Under the pieces are notes generated by a model, which was not told where the DNA came from, ran no database searches, and saw nothing but the letters and a program-made list of their open reading frames with translations. A stretch of 64,000 bases of DNA, from NCBI GenBank assembly GCA_016718845.1, contig JADKCK010000013.1, positions 54,251 to 118,250 of the forward strand. Reading direction: 5' to 3'. Of the stretch, positions 1-9,601 are shown one piece after another. The stretch is from Sphingobacteriales bacterium (GTDB lineage: Bacteria > Bacteroidota > Bacteroidia > Chitinophagales > UBA2359). Each line of letters starts with the position of its first letter. Within the stretch, counting starts at the first letter, position 1. Position numbers and translations under genes: made by a program.

Positions 1-2276
1 AGTATTTGTATAAAGGAGCAACTATTGAGATAGAAAAGAATGATTTAGGACGAAAAAAAAACAAACAGCTAAAAGAACAATTAGCCCTTGTGCCGCGCCC
101 TTTGCCCAACAGCAGCCAGTTTAAACTGTGGGTATACAACACCACGCGCTATGCCGAACAAGATACCCTAAAACCTTTTTATGGCAAATTAAGGCGGCTA
201 AATAACCTGTTTTTTATTCCTCCAATTGATAGCACCATCAGAGACACCCGCGTGTGGCTGCGCAAACGGCTTGCTCAAGAGCCCGTTTTACTCGATACAT
301 CGTATGTAATTAGGTCCGACAGAGCCATTAAAAGTATAGTGTTTGATAAGGGTTACTTTTTTAATACCGTAGATTACGCCATTAAACGAAAAAATCAAAA
401 AGCATCTGTTACCTACAACATATCGCTTAATCAACCTTTTAGAATCAATAACGTGTATTTCCCAACGGATACTAGCCGTAATATTGACAAAGAGTTGATT
501 AAATTGTTGTCTAACTCAGAGTTAAAAAAAGGCGAACAGTTTGAGGCTGCCAAGTTGCAATCCGAAATAAACCGAATGGTTACCTACCTAAAAAACAATG
601 GTTATTACGATTTTAGCGCACAATACCTTAACTTTAAATTAGACAGTTTGCACGCCTCAAAAACTGTTGATTTGTACCTAAATGTAAAAACGTCTTCGGG
701 TCAAACGGATCATTTTCCGTACAAGTTGCACAAAGTGTACATCATGTCCGAGTATTATACCGACGACATACAACAATGTTGTACCGACACCATGTTATAC
801 AATGGCTATTATTTTGTGTACAAAGATACGCCTTATTGTAACCCCAAAGTGGTTACTAACTATTTAAACTTAAAAAGCGGCAATTTATACTCGGCACAAA
901 AAACCCGCAGTGCGCAGTCGCATTTATCCGAATTGGGTATTTATAAGTTTATCAACATAAAATACGATACCATAAAACAACATCAGCTAGATTGTCGCAT
1001 ATATCTAACCCCCTCCAAACGAATGTCAATTAGTTTTGAAACCGAAGCCAACAACCTAATAGCGCCCGGTAGTTCGGACAGAAGTTTGCTTGGTATGTCG
1101 GTAAGTACATCGTACACCAATAAAAATTTGTTGGGTAATGCCGAGGCGTTCACCTCGTCTTTGTCGGGTGGAGTGGGTTTAAACCTATTTAGCAACAACA
1201 CCGAAAACGGGCAAGTAAGCACCAATTTTATACAAAGTGTGTTGGTAAATAGTAAAACGCAACTTACTATCCCCAAATTTTGGGTACCGTTTAAACTAAA
1301 AAATGTATCGAAAGGATACCGACCCAAAACAATTATTACCGGCGAAGCCAATTACTCGAAGCGAGTAGGTTTTGCTACTTTTGGTGGTTTGGGTATTAAC
1401 TTAGGCTACGATTGGCGCGAAAGCGCCCGCAAACGACATACTTTACGCCCCATTTCGCTTAATTTACTAAATGTTATTAGCACCGAAGCCGCATTTGATA
1501 ATATTATTCAACAAAACGAATTTATAAAACGCAGCTTTAGGTCGTCGGTTATTTCGGGAGCCAACTATACCTATAATTATAGTACACAAAATTTTGGGCA
1601 ATTGAGCAACTTTTGGTCGTTTAGGGGCTACCTCGAAACGGCAGGAAACAGCCTAAACCTACTCGACCGATTGTTGAAACCTACCCAAACTTTTAAAATT
1701 TTGGGTACGCCCTATGCTCAATATGCCTTAGCCGAAGGCGAAGTAAAAAAATACCTTATTTTTGACAAAGAGCACTCGTTAGTGATGCGTGCATTAGGTG
1801 GCGTAGGCGTGCCTTATGGCAACTCTACCGAGCTACCCTATACCAAACAGTTTATTGTTGGCGGTGCAAATAGCGTTAGGGCTTTTGGCATTCGCGAAAT
1901 TGGACCCGGCTCGTTGCCCAAATCTATCAACGATACCACCGAAGTTAGTACCTACGACCGCACCGGAAATATTAGGTTTGAGGCAAATATAGAGTATCGT
2001 TTTCCGATATGGTACTACCTAAAAGGGGCTGTTTTTGCCGATGCAGGTAATGTTTGGGATTTACAAAAAAGCGAAACTCGCCCCGGCGGCGCATTTGAAC
2101 CCGCTAATTTGTTAAACAGTATCGCATTAGGTGCAGGTGTTGGTGTGCGTTTAGATATTACTTTTTTTGTATTTAGGTTAGATGTGGCATTCCCACTCCG
2201 CGACCCGCGCTATCCATCGGCAATTCCACAAACCTATAAACCGCAACCTGTTTTATCGGTTGGGTATCCATTTTAA
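1..2276 (+). CDS. TamL-like BamA/TamA (Omp85) outer-membrane assembly protein, 5'-truncated by window edge
   Basis: The frame is open to the first base, so the true start and probable lipoprotein signal lie outside the window. About 757 residues are present. The first 330 or so have POTRA-like character, with short repeats on the NNGYYDF pattern near residue 197. The rest looks like a 16-strand Omp85 barrel, with the L6-type motif VRAFG near residue 623 (usually VRGF/Y) and a C-terminal phenylalanine after SVGY. Omp85 proteins insert or export proteins at the outer membrane. In Bacteroidota the TamL form is a lipoprotein partner of TamB. The assignment to TamL rather than BamA is inferred from length and the N-terminal pattern. 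The next gene starts 17 bases downstream and may be co-transcribed. Confidence 0.85.
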   Translation, partial: YLYKGATIEIEKNDLGRKKNKQLKEQLALVPRPLPNSSQFKLWVYNTTRYAEQDTLKPFYGKLRRLNNLFFIPPIDSTIRDTRVWLRKRLAQEPVLLDTSYVIRSDRAIKSIVFDKGYFFNTVDYAIKRKNQKASVTYNISLNQPFRINNVYFPTDTSRNIDKELIKLLSNSELKKGEQFEAAKLQSEINRMVTYLKNNGYYDFSAQYLNFKLDSLHASKTVDLYLNVKTSSGQTDHFPYKLHKVYIMSEYYTDDIQQCCTDTMLYNGYYFVYKDTPYCNPKVVTNYLNLKSGNLYSAQKTRSAQSHLSELGIYKFINIKYDTIKQHQLDCRIYLTPSKRMSISFETEANNLIAPGSSDRSLLGMSVSTSYTNKNLLGNAEAFTSSLSGGVGLNLFSNNTENGQVSTNFIQSVLVNSKTQLTIPKFWVPFKLKNVSKGYRPKTIITGEANYSKRVGFATFGGLGINLGYDWRESARKRHTLRPISLNLLNVISTEAAFDNIIQQNEFIKRSFRSSVISGANYTYNYSTQNFGQLSNFWSFRGYLETAGNSLNLLDRLLKPTQTFKILGTPYAQYALAEGEVKKYLIFDKEHSLVMRALGGVGVPYGNSTELPYTKQFIVGGANSVRAFGIREIGPGSLPKSINDTTEVSTYDRTGNIRFEANIEYRFPIWYYLKGAVFADAGNVWDLQKSETRPGGAFEPANLLNSIALGAGVGVRLDITFFVFRLDVAFPLRDPRYPSAIPQTYKPQPVLSVGYPF

Positions 2277-2293
2277 TTTTAAAAAAACAATCA

Positions 2294-2986
2294 ATGAAAA
2301 AGAAAGTAATTTTATCTTTTCTTATTTGTCTATCTGCTTTTTATACATCGTGTGCCATAAAATGCCCCAAAGATGTAGAAATTGGTAAGCTAAACCTTAG
2401 CGCAAACACCCTCGCTTTTTTGCCTGCTGCACAAAAAACACAACAGATGACGTTTAAAAACAATTTGGATAGTACACTAATTTTCAATAATCAAAATACT
2501 AACCAAGACCAACGAACCGAAATGATAGTAGAAATTTTGTGCGAAAGAGGCGGTTTTTTAGACAAAACAATGCAAACCGTTTTTTACAACACCGAAAGCC
2601 ACCACTATTATTACCGCTCAACAAACGATTTGTACAGCATAGCCGTTGATCTACAATTTAACAACAACAACTATACAGGCAACAGAAACGACACTCTTTT
2701 TTACGAAACTTTCGCTGTTTCGTCGTATGGCACAGGTCCTAAATCATCAAATGGCGTAGTTAGCGTGCTAACTAATATGCGTGGCAACGACAACAACCTA
2801 TCCGAAGGTATCGTACAAAGTACTAACATCAATCGTTTTGTTGCCGATACCACCTTCGACGGGCATCAGTTGAGCAATGTTTGGGTAACACCCCAAGGCA
2901 ACGAGCGTGATATCTTTATATACTACTCGCAAACAAAAGGCGTAGAGGCAATTACCCTCGATGACATAACTTGGTGGCGACAATAA
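2294..2986 (+). CDS. Hypothetical lipoprotein
   Basis: A 230-residue protein with a clear lipoprotein signal: MKKK, a hydrophobic stretch and the lipobox FYTSC with the modified Cys at about residue 20. It should be anchored in the membrane after cleavage by signal peptidase II. The mature part is rich in Asn, Thr and aromatic residues and looks beta-rich, ending in a WW pair. I do not recognise the family. It follows the Omp85-family gene by 17 bases on the same strand, so an envelope role in the same transcript is plausible but not shown. Confidence 0.7.
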   Translation: MKKKVILSFLICLSAFYTSCAIKCPKDVEIGKLNLSANTLAFLPAAQKTQQMTFKNNLDSTLIFNNQNTNQDQRTEMIVEILCERGGFLDKTMQTVFYNTESHHYYYRSTNDLYSIAVDLQFNNNNYTGNRNDTLFYETFAVSSYGTGPKSSNGVVSVLTNMRGNDNNLSEGIVQSTNINRFVADTTFDGHQLSNVWVTPQGNERDIFIYYSQTKGVEAITLDDITWWRQ

Positions 2987-3206
2987 TACCCGCCTATGTA
3001 ATAAACGGCAAAGGTACAAAAAAAAACAAGATACTGCCTAAAAACAAACTCGGCAATTTTGCACTAAACTAAATTACCGAATTGGTTTTGTTTTTTTTAG
3101 TTTTTAATGATTTTTATTTGTCCGTTAAAAAAAATAATTTACTGCCTAAAAAAAGCGCCAAAATAAAAAAAAAGCGCCTAAAAGATGTATTTTGGTATTT
3201 TCTACC

Positions 3207-3214
3207 TATATTTG
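3207..3214 (+). promoter_or_regulatory. Bacteroidota -7 box upstream of the 2-oxoacid oxidoreductase operon
   Basis: TATATTTG followed by CC matches the TAnnTTTG consensus, 38 bases before the ATG at 3253. A good -33 TTTG at the usual 19-21 base spacing is not obvious, so this is a moderate call. Confidence 0.45.
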
Positions 3215-3252
3215 CCACAAGTTTTTGCATCTAAGTCAAACAATATTTGCCT

Positions 3253-5043
3253 ATGAAGCCCACCGATATATCTAATCCCGAATATTTCCACAAGGTTGTA
3301 GATTGTCAGTATGCCTGTCCCGCACACACACCCGTGCCCGAATACATACGCCTAATTGCCGCCGAGCGATATACCGATGCCTATATGATAAATTGGGTAT
3401 CAAATGTGTTTCCGGGTGTGCTTGGACGCACCTGCGACCGACCCTGCGAACCCGCCTGCCGACGCGGAAGAATAGAAGAAGAACCCGTAGCTATTTGCAG
3501 ACTAAAACGAGTTGCCGCCGATTTTAAAGGCTCCGTAAAAGAACTAATGCCCGATATACCTACCCAAAAAAACGGTAAAAAAATTGCCCTGATTGGCGGC
3601 GGTCCTGCATCGCTAACGGTAGCTCGCGACCTAGCTCCGTTGGGCTACGAAATACACCTTTTCGACGAACAAATACGCGGTGGTGGTATGATGCGTAGCC
3701 AAATACCAGCCTTTAGATTGCCCGAAACAGTATTAAACGAAGAAGTAGATTATATCCTAGACATGGGTATTCATACCCATTTTAAACATTATGTATCTAG
3801 TTTAAAAGAACTATTAGACCAAGACTACGACGCCATTTTTGTAGGCACGGGCGCTCCACGTGGTCGCGATTTACCCAACTTACCCGGACGGCAAGAGGGT
3901 GCCGCTAACATACACATTGGAATCGAATGGTTGGCAAGTGTAGCCTTTGAACATACCCAAAAAATAGGCAAAAAAGTAATTGTGCTTGGCGGCGGAAACA
4001 CCGCTATGGATTGTTGCCGTACATCGCGGCGCTTAGGCGGCGAAGAAGTAAAAGTGCTAGTGCGCAGCCCATTTGCCGAAATGAAAGCATCGCCATGGGA
4101 AAAAGAAGATGCTCTACACGAGGATATACCCATTATTGACAACCACGTACCCAAAAGTTTTGTGGTAGAAGAAGGCAAACTAAAAGGTGTAATGTTCGAA
4201 AAAGTAAGCCCCGTGTACGACGAAAAAGGCAAACGCCAATTACTACCCACCGGCGAACCACTAGTATTTGTAGAAGCCGACGATGTGTTAATAGCCATTG
4301 GTCAAGAAAACACTTTTCCGTGGATAGAACGAAACATAGGATTAACATTTGATAAATGGGAAATGCCCGAAGTAAATGCCGTATCGTATCAATCAACTAT
4401 ACCCAAAGTATTTTTTGGTGGCGATGCAGCCTTTGGTCCTAAAAACGTAATTACGGCAGTAGCACATGGGCATCAGGCAGCCGTATCTATCGATTTATTT
4501 TGTAATGGTTTAGATGTACTCACCCAACGCCTTGCACCAACTACCAACTTAGTGAGCCAAAAAATGGGTATCCACGAGTGGAGTTACGACAGCCCCATCA
4601 CCACCGACCTCCGTTTTTTGGTGCCACAAGCCGACAAAAAACTAACCCTTAGCAACCGCAAAAAAGAAGTAGAATTAGGCTTTGATGTACAAACAGCCTT
4701 TAAAGAAGCCCAGCGGTGCTTAAACTGCGATGTGCAAACAGTTTTTAATACATCGAGCTGTATAGAGTGCGATGCGTGTATGGATATTTGCCCAACATCG
4801 TGCATTACTTTTACTAACAACGGCGAAGAAGAAGACCTTAGAACCCGATTAAGCGCCCCCGCATTAAATCTAACTCAAGACCTATACGTATCTGATGTGC
4901 TAAAAACAGGACGTGTAATGGTAAAAGACGAAGACGTATGCCTGCATTGTGGGTTATGCTCGGAAAGATGCCCAACTGCTGCATGGGATATGCAAAAATA
5001 TTTATATAATGTAACAAAAGCCGGACATTCATGCTCAAAGTAG
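3253..5043 (+). CDS. GltD-like NAD(P)-dependent FAD/Fe-S oxidoreductase with C-terminal ferredoxin domains
   Basis: About 596 residues from the ATG at 3253; a TTG two codons upstream is in frame but less likely. The N-terminal alpha-helical Fe-S domain has the cysteines CQYAC and CDRPCEPAC. A first dinucleotide fold (GGGPAS, near 114-119) and a second (LGGGNTAMD, near 245) follow, as in glutamate synthase small subunits. The C-terminus adds two 4Fe-4S clusters (CIECDACMDICP near 501, CLHCGLCSERCP near 562). It probably transfers electrons between NAD(P)H and ferredoxin or the 2-oxoacid oxidoreductase encoded just downstream. The coding sequence overlaps the next start by 13 bases, implying translational coupling. 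Plain GltD lacks the extra ferredoxin domain, and no GltB large subunit is present, so glutamate synthase is unlikely. Confidence 0.85.
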   Translation: MKPTDISNPEYFHKVVDCQYACPAHTPVPEYIRLIAAERYTDAYMINWVSNVFPGVLGRTCDRPCEPACRRGRIEEEPVAICRLKRVAADFKGSVKELMPDIPTQKNGKKIALIGGGPASLTVARDLAPLGYEIHLFDEQIRGGGMMRSQIPAFRLPETVLNEEVDYILDMGIHTHFKHYVSSLKELLDQDYDAIFVGTGAPRGRDLPNLPGRQEGAANIHIGIEWLASVAFEHTQKIGKKVIVLGGGNTAMDCCRTSRRLGGEEVKVLVRSPFAEMKASPWEKEDALHEDIPIIDNHVPKSFVVEEGKLKGVMFEKVSPVYDEKGKRQLLPTGEPLVFVEADDVLIAIGQENTFPWIERNIGLTFDKWEMPEVNAVSYQSTIPKVFFGGDAAFGPKNVITAVAHGHQAAVSIDLFCNGLDVLTQRLAPTTNLVSQKMGIHEWSYDSPITTDLRFLVPQADKKLTLSNRKKEVELGFDVQTAFKEAQRCLNCDVQTVFNTSSCIECDACMDICPTSCITFTNNGEEEDLRTRLSAPALNLTQDLYVSDVLKTGRVMVKDEDVCLHCGLCSERCPTAAWDMQKYLYNVTKAGHSCSK

Positions 5044-6848
5044 ATAATGTTAAAATAAACGATTTTGTTGTTCGATTTGCCAATGTAAATGGCACAGGCT
5101 CGGCAAGTGCCAATTTTTTATTTACAAAGGCTATTTTTAGGATGGGTATACCTGTTACGCCCAAAAATATTTTCCCGTCGAACATACAAGGCTTACCCAC
5201 TTGGTACGAGGTGCGGGTAAGCGAAAAAGGCTATTTAGGCAGGCGCGAAGGCATTGACCTATTGGTTTGTGTTAACCCACAAAGCATGAAAAAGGATATT
5301 GCCAGCGTAAAATCAGGTGGCTATTTTTTGTACGATAGCACTAAACCACTGCACCACGAATTTGAACGCCCCGATATCCATTTTATTGGCGTGCCACTTA
5401 TGGAGCTAAGTATTAGCGCTTTTAGCGATGCCCGACAACGCCAATTGTTTAAAAATATTATTTATGTAGGCGCATTATCCGCACTACTAAATATTGAGTT
5501 TGCTGCCATAGAACAACTGCTTGCCGAGCAATTTAAAGGCAAAGAAAAACTAATACCCGCCAACATTACCGCACTTAATTTGGGTATTGATTATATCCAT
5601 AAACATTACGATTACCCCTTGCCTATTAGGTTAGAGCGGCGCAATTTGGTGGGTAATAAGTTGATGATAAACGGCAACAAAGCCTGCGGATTAGGCGCTA
5701 TTTACGGCGGTGCAACAGTGGCAGCTTGGTATCCTATTACACCCTCAACATCGGTTGTAGAAGCATTTGAAAGCTATGCTAAAAAAATGCGCATCGACCC
5801 CGTAACCGGTAAAAACAACTTTGCCATAGTACAAGCCGAAGATGAATTGGCAGCATTAGGTATGGTTATTGGCGCCAACTGGAACGGAGCAAGGTCGTTT
5901 ACGGCAACATCGGGACCGGGCGTGTCGTTGATGAATGAGTTTTTAGGGCTGGCATACTTCGCCGAAATTCCAACGGTGCTAATTGATGTGCAGCGAACAG
6001 GTCCATCAACGGGCATGCCTACACGCACCCAACAATCGGACATACTGCTGGCGGCTTATGCCTCGCATGGCGATACTAAACACGTTTTGTTGTTTCCAAG
6101 CACCCCTACCGAGTGTTTTGAGCTAACCGCCGAGGCTTTTGACCTTGCCGAACAACTACAAACACCCATTATTATGCTCACCGACCTTGATTTGGGTATG
6201 AACGACCACCTTTGCGAACCGTTTACTTGGGACGATAAGCGCACCTATAATCGCGGAAAAGTGCTAACTGCCCAAGACCTTGACAATATGGACCGCTTTG
6301 GGCGATACCTAGATGTAGATGGCGATGGCATACCTTACAGAACCTATCCCGGAACGCATCCTACCAAAGGCTCGTTTTTTACACGCGGTAGCTCGCACAA
6401 CGAATATGCAGGCTATACCGAAGATAGCGCCGATTATGTAAGAAACGTAGATAGGCTATTGGTGAAATGGGAAACGGCTAAAGAACTAGTGCCTGCCCCG
6501 CATTTTTACCAAAACAATAACCAATATCCCGATGGCGTGTTGTTTTTTGGCACCTCGATTTATGCAGCCGAAGAAGCCCTCGATTTGCTACAAGAACAAG
6601 GTAATGGTTTTGATGCGATACGTATTAAATCTTTTCCATTTAACAAACAAGTAGCCCAATTTATAGCCACGCACCAACGTGTTTTTGTGATTGAACAAAA
6701 CCGAGATGCACAAATGCGCAGCTTACTAATTAATGAGCTAAACACCGACCCTAAAAAACTAATACCCGTACTAAACTACGATGGTATGCCTATTACCGCC
6801 AACCGAATTGTGGAACTGATAAGTAAACATATTGTTGATAACAATTAG
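5031..6848 (+). CDS. 2-oxoacid:acceptor oxidoreductase, gamma-alpha fusion subunit
   Basis: A 605-residue protein. The first 190 or so residues are a gamma-type domain and the rest the pyrimidine-binding alpha domain, with YPITPST near 233 and SGPGVSLMNEF near 294, both typical of KorA/PorA. Paired with the beta subunit downstream it should catalyse CoA-dependent oxidative decarboxylation of a 2-oxoacid with reduction of ferredoxin. Whether the substrate is 2-oxoglutarate, pyruvate or a branched-chain keto acid cannot be read from the sequence; the gamma-alpha fusion is most common in KorA. The start overlaps the end of the GltD-like gene. Confidence 0.85.
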   Translation: MLKVDNVKINDFVVRFANVNGTGSASANFLFTKAIFRMGIPVTPKNIFPSNIQGLPTWYEVRVSEKGYLGRREGIDLLVCVNPQSMKKDIASVKSGGYFLYDSTKPLHHEFERPDIHFIGVPLMELSISAFSDARQRQLFKNIIYVGALSALLNIEFAAIEQLLAEQFKGKEKLIPANITALNLGIDYIHKHYDYPLPIRLERRNLVGNKLMINGNKACGLGAIYGGATVAAWYPITPSTSVVEAFESYAKKMRIDPVTGKNNFAIVQAEDELAALGMVIGANWNGARSFTATSGPGVSLMNEFLGLAYFAEIPTVLIDVQRTGPSTGMPTRTQQSDILLAAYASHGDTKHVLLFPSTPTECFELTAEAFDLAEQLQTPIIMLTDLDLGMNDHLCEPFTWDDKRTYNRGKVLTAQDLDNMDRFGRYLDVDGDGIPYRTYPGTHPTKGSFFTRGSSHNEYAGYTEDSADYVRNVDRLLVKWETAKELVPAPHFYQNNNQYPDGVLFFGTSIYAAEEALDLLQEQGNGFDAIRIKSFPFNKQVAQFIATHQRVFVIEQNRDAQMRSLLINELNTDPKKLIPVLNYDGMPITANRIVELISKHIVDNN

Positions 6849-7159
6849 ATTGATATATCAATATAATTATCTATTGCTTTAGTTCAAAAAATATAATATT
6901 TTGCTCGGTTTGGTGTTGGTTTCAAAGTTTATTTTGTAAATGCACTAAGGCTTATAGATAACTTGACTTTAAAAAAATATATTCGTTGCAAACCCACGTT
7001 GAGATTGTATACTTTATCACAAAATGCTTTGGGGTTAAAATTAATAATTTTTGTGTTAAACTTCCTACGGATAAAATTTATGCATTACTTTGTCATGTGC
7101 ACTTTTTAACGAAATTTATCGTTAAAAAATAATTTATAACTTATAATTTATAATTAACA
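6849..7159 (+). other. 311-base AT-rich gap inside the oxidoreductase operon with a stem-loop
   Basis: There is no credible coding sequence between the alpha and beta subunit genes. The main structure is an inverted repeat at about 7103-7130 (TTTTTAACGA/TCGTTAAAAA, six-base loop), about 30 bases before the beta start. It could be a weak terminator, an attenuator or an mRNA-stabilising stem. No clear TAnnTTTG box was found. Confidence 0.4.
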
Positions 7160-8212
7160 ATGACCTACATACTTCCTAAATTTAGACACCCTGCATTGCC
7201 CAAAAACAAGCTGGGTTATACTATAAAAGAATACGAAGGAGCCTTATCAACGCTCTGTGCTGGCTGCGGTCACGATTCTATCAGTGCCGCCATTGTTCAT
7301 GCTTGTTTCGATTTAAACATTGAGCCACACCGAGTAGCCAAACTGTCGGGTATTGGTTGCTCGTCAAAAACCCCCACCTACTTTTTGGGCAACTCGCACG
7401 GGTTTAACTCGGTGCATGGGCGTATGCCCTCGGTGGCTACTGGCGCTAATTTAGCCAACCGCGACCTGATTTATTTGGGTGTATCGGGCGATGGCGACAC
7501 CGCCTCGATTGGTATGGGGCAGTTTGTACATGTCATACGCCGCAACTTAAATATAACTTACATTGTTATGAATAATGGTTGTTATGGTTTAACCAAAGGA
7601 CAGGACTCGGCTACTGCCGATGAGGGGTCGAAGAACAAAGCGGGCTCGGTTAATCATTTTCATGCCATTGACCTAGCCGGACTTGCCCTTGAGTTAGGAG
7701 CAGGTTTTGTGGCACAAAGTTTTTCGGGCGACAAAACACAGCTTATTCCGCTAATAAAGGCAGCCATACAACATCGGGGTTTTGCGTTTATTAATGTTGT
7801 TTCGCCTTGTGTTACATTTAACAACAATGTAGGCTCTACCAAATCGTACGATTATGTAAGGCAACACGTAGAAGCCACCTCAACCATTGATTTTGTGCCA
7901 ATACACGAAGAAATTGTTGCATCGTATGAGCAAGGAAGCAACCTAAACATAAAAATGCACCATGGCGAGGATATTTTATTGCACAAATTAGCCCAAGATT
8001 GGGACCCCCAAAATAGGCTTTCGGCGGCTAATGCTTTGCTAAAAGCCCGTGCCAAAGGCGAAATACTAACAGGTTTAATTTATATAGAGCAAGATAGCAA
8101 CGACCTACACGACATATTAAACACCAGCAACGAGCCACTAAATGGGTTAAGCAAGCAGGTGTTATGCCCCCCAAATGAAGCTTTAGAGGCTATTAATGCA
8201 GCATTTAGGTAA
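7160..8212 (+). CDS. 2-oxoacid:ferredoxin oxidoreductase beta subunit
   Basis: A 350-residue TPP-binding subunit. CAGCGHD near residue 33 supplies cluster ligands, GDGDTASIG near 110 opens the TPP/Mg motif, and MNNGCYGLTKGQ near 136 completes it. These are standard for KorB/PorB. It partners the gamma-alpha subunit encoded upstream. The usual length is close to 300-350, so it looks complete. The gene ends just before a strong terminator hairpin at 8219. Confidence 0.88.
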   Translation: MTYILPKFRHPALPKNKLGYTIKEYEGALSTLCAGCGHDSISAAIVHACFDLNIEPHRVAKLSGIGCSSKTPTYFLGNSHGFNSVHGRMPSVATGANLANRDLIYLGVSGDGDTASIGMGQFVHVIRRNLNITYIVMNNGCYGLTKGQDSATADEGSKNKAGSVNHFHAIDLAGLALELGAGFVAQSFSGDKTQLIPLIKAAIQHRGFAFINVVSPCVTFNNNVGSTKSYDYVRQHVEATSTIDFVPIHEEIVASYEQGSNLNIKMHHGEDILLHKLAQDWDPQNRLSAANALLKARAKGEILTGLIYIEQDSNDLHDILNTSNEPLNGLSKQVLCPPNEALEAINAAFR

Positions 8213-8218
8213 AAATTA

Positions 8219-8258
8219 TACGCTCCAATTTGGTTTTGCCAAATTGGAGCGTAATTTT
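8219..8258 (+). terminator. Rho-independent terminator after the oxidoreductase operon
   Basis: A perfect 15-bp stem (TACGCTCCAATTTGG with its complement, loop TTTTG), followed by ATTTTT, six bases after the beta-subunit stop. Confidence 0.85.
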
Positions 8259-8335
8259 TGGGTGTGTTGAGTAGCCTTATTGTACTTGTTTGGGATATAT
8301 AGCACAAAATTTGCCCAACGATTTTACCTAAAAGC

Positions 8336-9583
8336 TTAAAAAAAGCGTTCTACTAAATCTTTTGCATAAGCGGCGGTTAGTTCTACCATCGAAAAATTTA
8401 GGAGTTCGCCTGTATAATACGTATTTTGTACGCCTTGTAATGCCTCTAATTTGGGGTAATAGCCATTTTGCATTTCGGTGGTATCTACATGCGGAAAATA
8501 CTTCCATTTTATACTTTTTTCTATCGAAACCAATCTGCCGCCTAACTTCTCAACGGTGTCTATTAGGTTTTGGTGGATAATTTGGTCCGAAACGCTAAAA
8601 TCACTTAATACATAAACGGTGTAAATGTTAGTATCGGCGTATCGTTTGTACCAAAAAACGGGGTGTCCTTTTTGGGCAGGCATAAAATTGGCGGGTATAA
8701 AGCCCGTTTGTTGCGGAAAATTTTCGAGCGCACAAAGGTAAGTTCGATAATCAACGTGCTTTATTTTCGAGAAAAGCTCTTGCTCGGTTTGGCTAAGTTC
8801 CATAAAGCTTGAACATTCGTCGAGGGGGCAGGTTAGTAATAGCACATCGGCACTTATTTGTTCGGTATTGGTGTGTATGGTAATGCCATTGCCGTGTCGG
8901 TTAATTTGTTGTAAGGTGGTGTTGTACTTTACGTTGTGTTGTTGGGCTATTTTTTGCCATAGCGTTTGTATACCCTCGTCGAAGGAATAGATTTTGCCCC
9001 TAAAAAACGAAACAAAAGTTTCCCAACTATTATATTTTACAGAGTAGGCTGCCGGAATTTCGCTCCAATAACCATAGCCAAAGCCTGTAAAATAGCGTTC
9101 AAAGTTTCTTTCCACCAAATCAATGCCGTTTACTTTTGCCCAGTGATGAAAATTGTCGAACAGTTCGGGTTCGGCTTGTGCCAAGCCGGGTTTTTGCACC
9201 TCGGGATATTGCCGTAAAAGGCGGTGATAACGCAATAATAATTGCCAAACAAAAGATATTTTTTCGGGAAGTGTAAAAATGTCTTCGCACAAATCGCCTG
9301 TTTCTAGGTCGTATAAATTGCTTTGCCCCGACACAGATGCCGAGATAGGTATGTTGTATTTTTCCACAAGCCCCATAATGGTGGTATTATTGGCAGCAAC
9401 AATACCTGCTCCTAATTCGTAGCTGTACCCATTGTGCATCACCGAACGACATTTGCCGCCAACAAAGGCTTCTTTTTCGAGAATAAGCACGTTACTGTAT
9501 CCTTTTTCGCGTAGGGTTTCGGCGGCGGTTAAACCCGCCGCACCTGCACCTATAATAACAAATCGGGTATCTTTATCCATCAA
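8336..9583 (-). CDS. FAD-dependent amine-oxidase-type oxidoreductase
   Basis: A 415-residue flavoprotein. The N-terminus has a Rossmann FAD motif (GAGAAGL at 12-18), then EKEAFVGGKC, typical of the flavin-containing amine oxidase/NAD(P)-binding Rossmann-like family. There is no signal peptide, so it is probably cytoplasmic or membrane-associated. The substrate is unknown. It lies 18 bases downstream of another FAD oxidoreductase of the carotenoid isomerase type on the same strand, so the two probably act on the same or related hydrophobic substrates; that is inference from context. Confidence 0.8.
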   Translation of the reverse strand: MMDKDTRFVIIGAGAAGLTAAETLREKGYSNVLILEKEAFVGGKCRSVMHNGYSYELGAGIVAANNTTIMGLVEKYNIPISASVSGQSNLYDLETGDLCEDIFTLPEKISFVWQLLLRYHRLLRQYPEVQKPGLAQAEPELFDNFHHWAKVNGIDLVERNFERYFTGFGYGYWSEIPAAYSVKYNSWETFVSFFRGKIYSFDEGIQTLWQKIAQQHNVKYNTTLQQINRHGNGITIHTNTEQISADVLLLTCPLDECSSFMELSQTEQELFSKIKHVDYRTYLCALENFPQQTGFIPANFMPAQKGHPVFWYKRYADTNIYTVYVLSDFSVSDQIIHQNLIDTVEKLGGRLVSIEKSIKWKYFPHVDTTEMQNGYYPKLEALQGVQNTYYTGELLNFSMVELTAAYAKDLVERFF

Positions 9584-9601
9584 AAAAATAAAATTTACGG
9601 G

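Noticed and set aside
3009..3016. Minus-strand TACCTTTG box after the lipoprotein gene
   Set aside because: It points into the lipoprotein gene with no gene to drive; kept only as a chance match or possible antisense promoter.
3825..4298. 157-codon frame antisense to the GltD-like gene
   Set aside because: No ribosome site or recognisable domain; a shadow of a well-supported gene.
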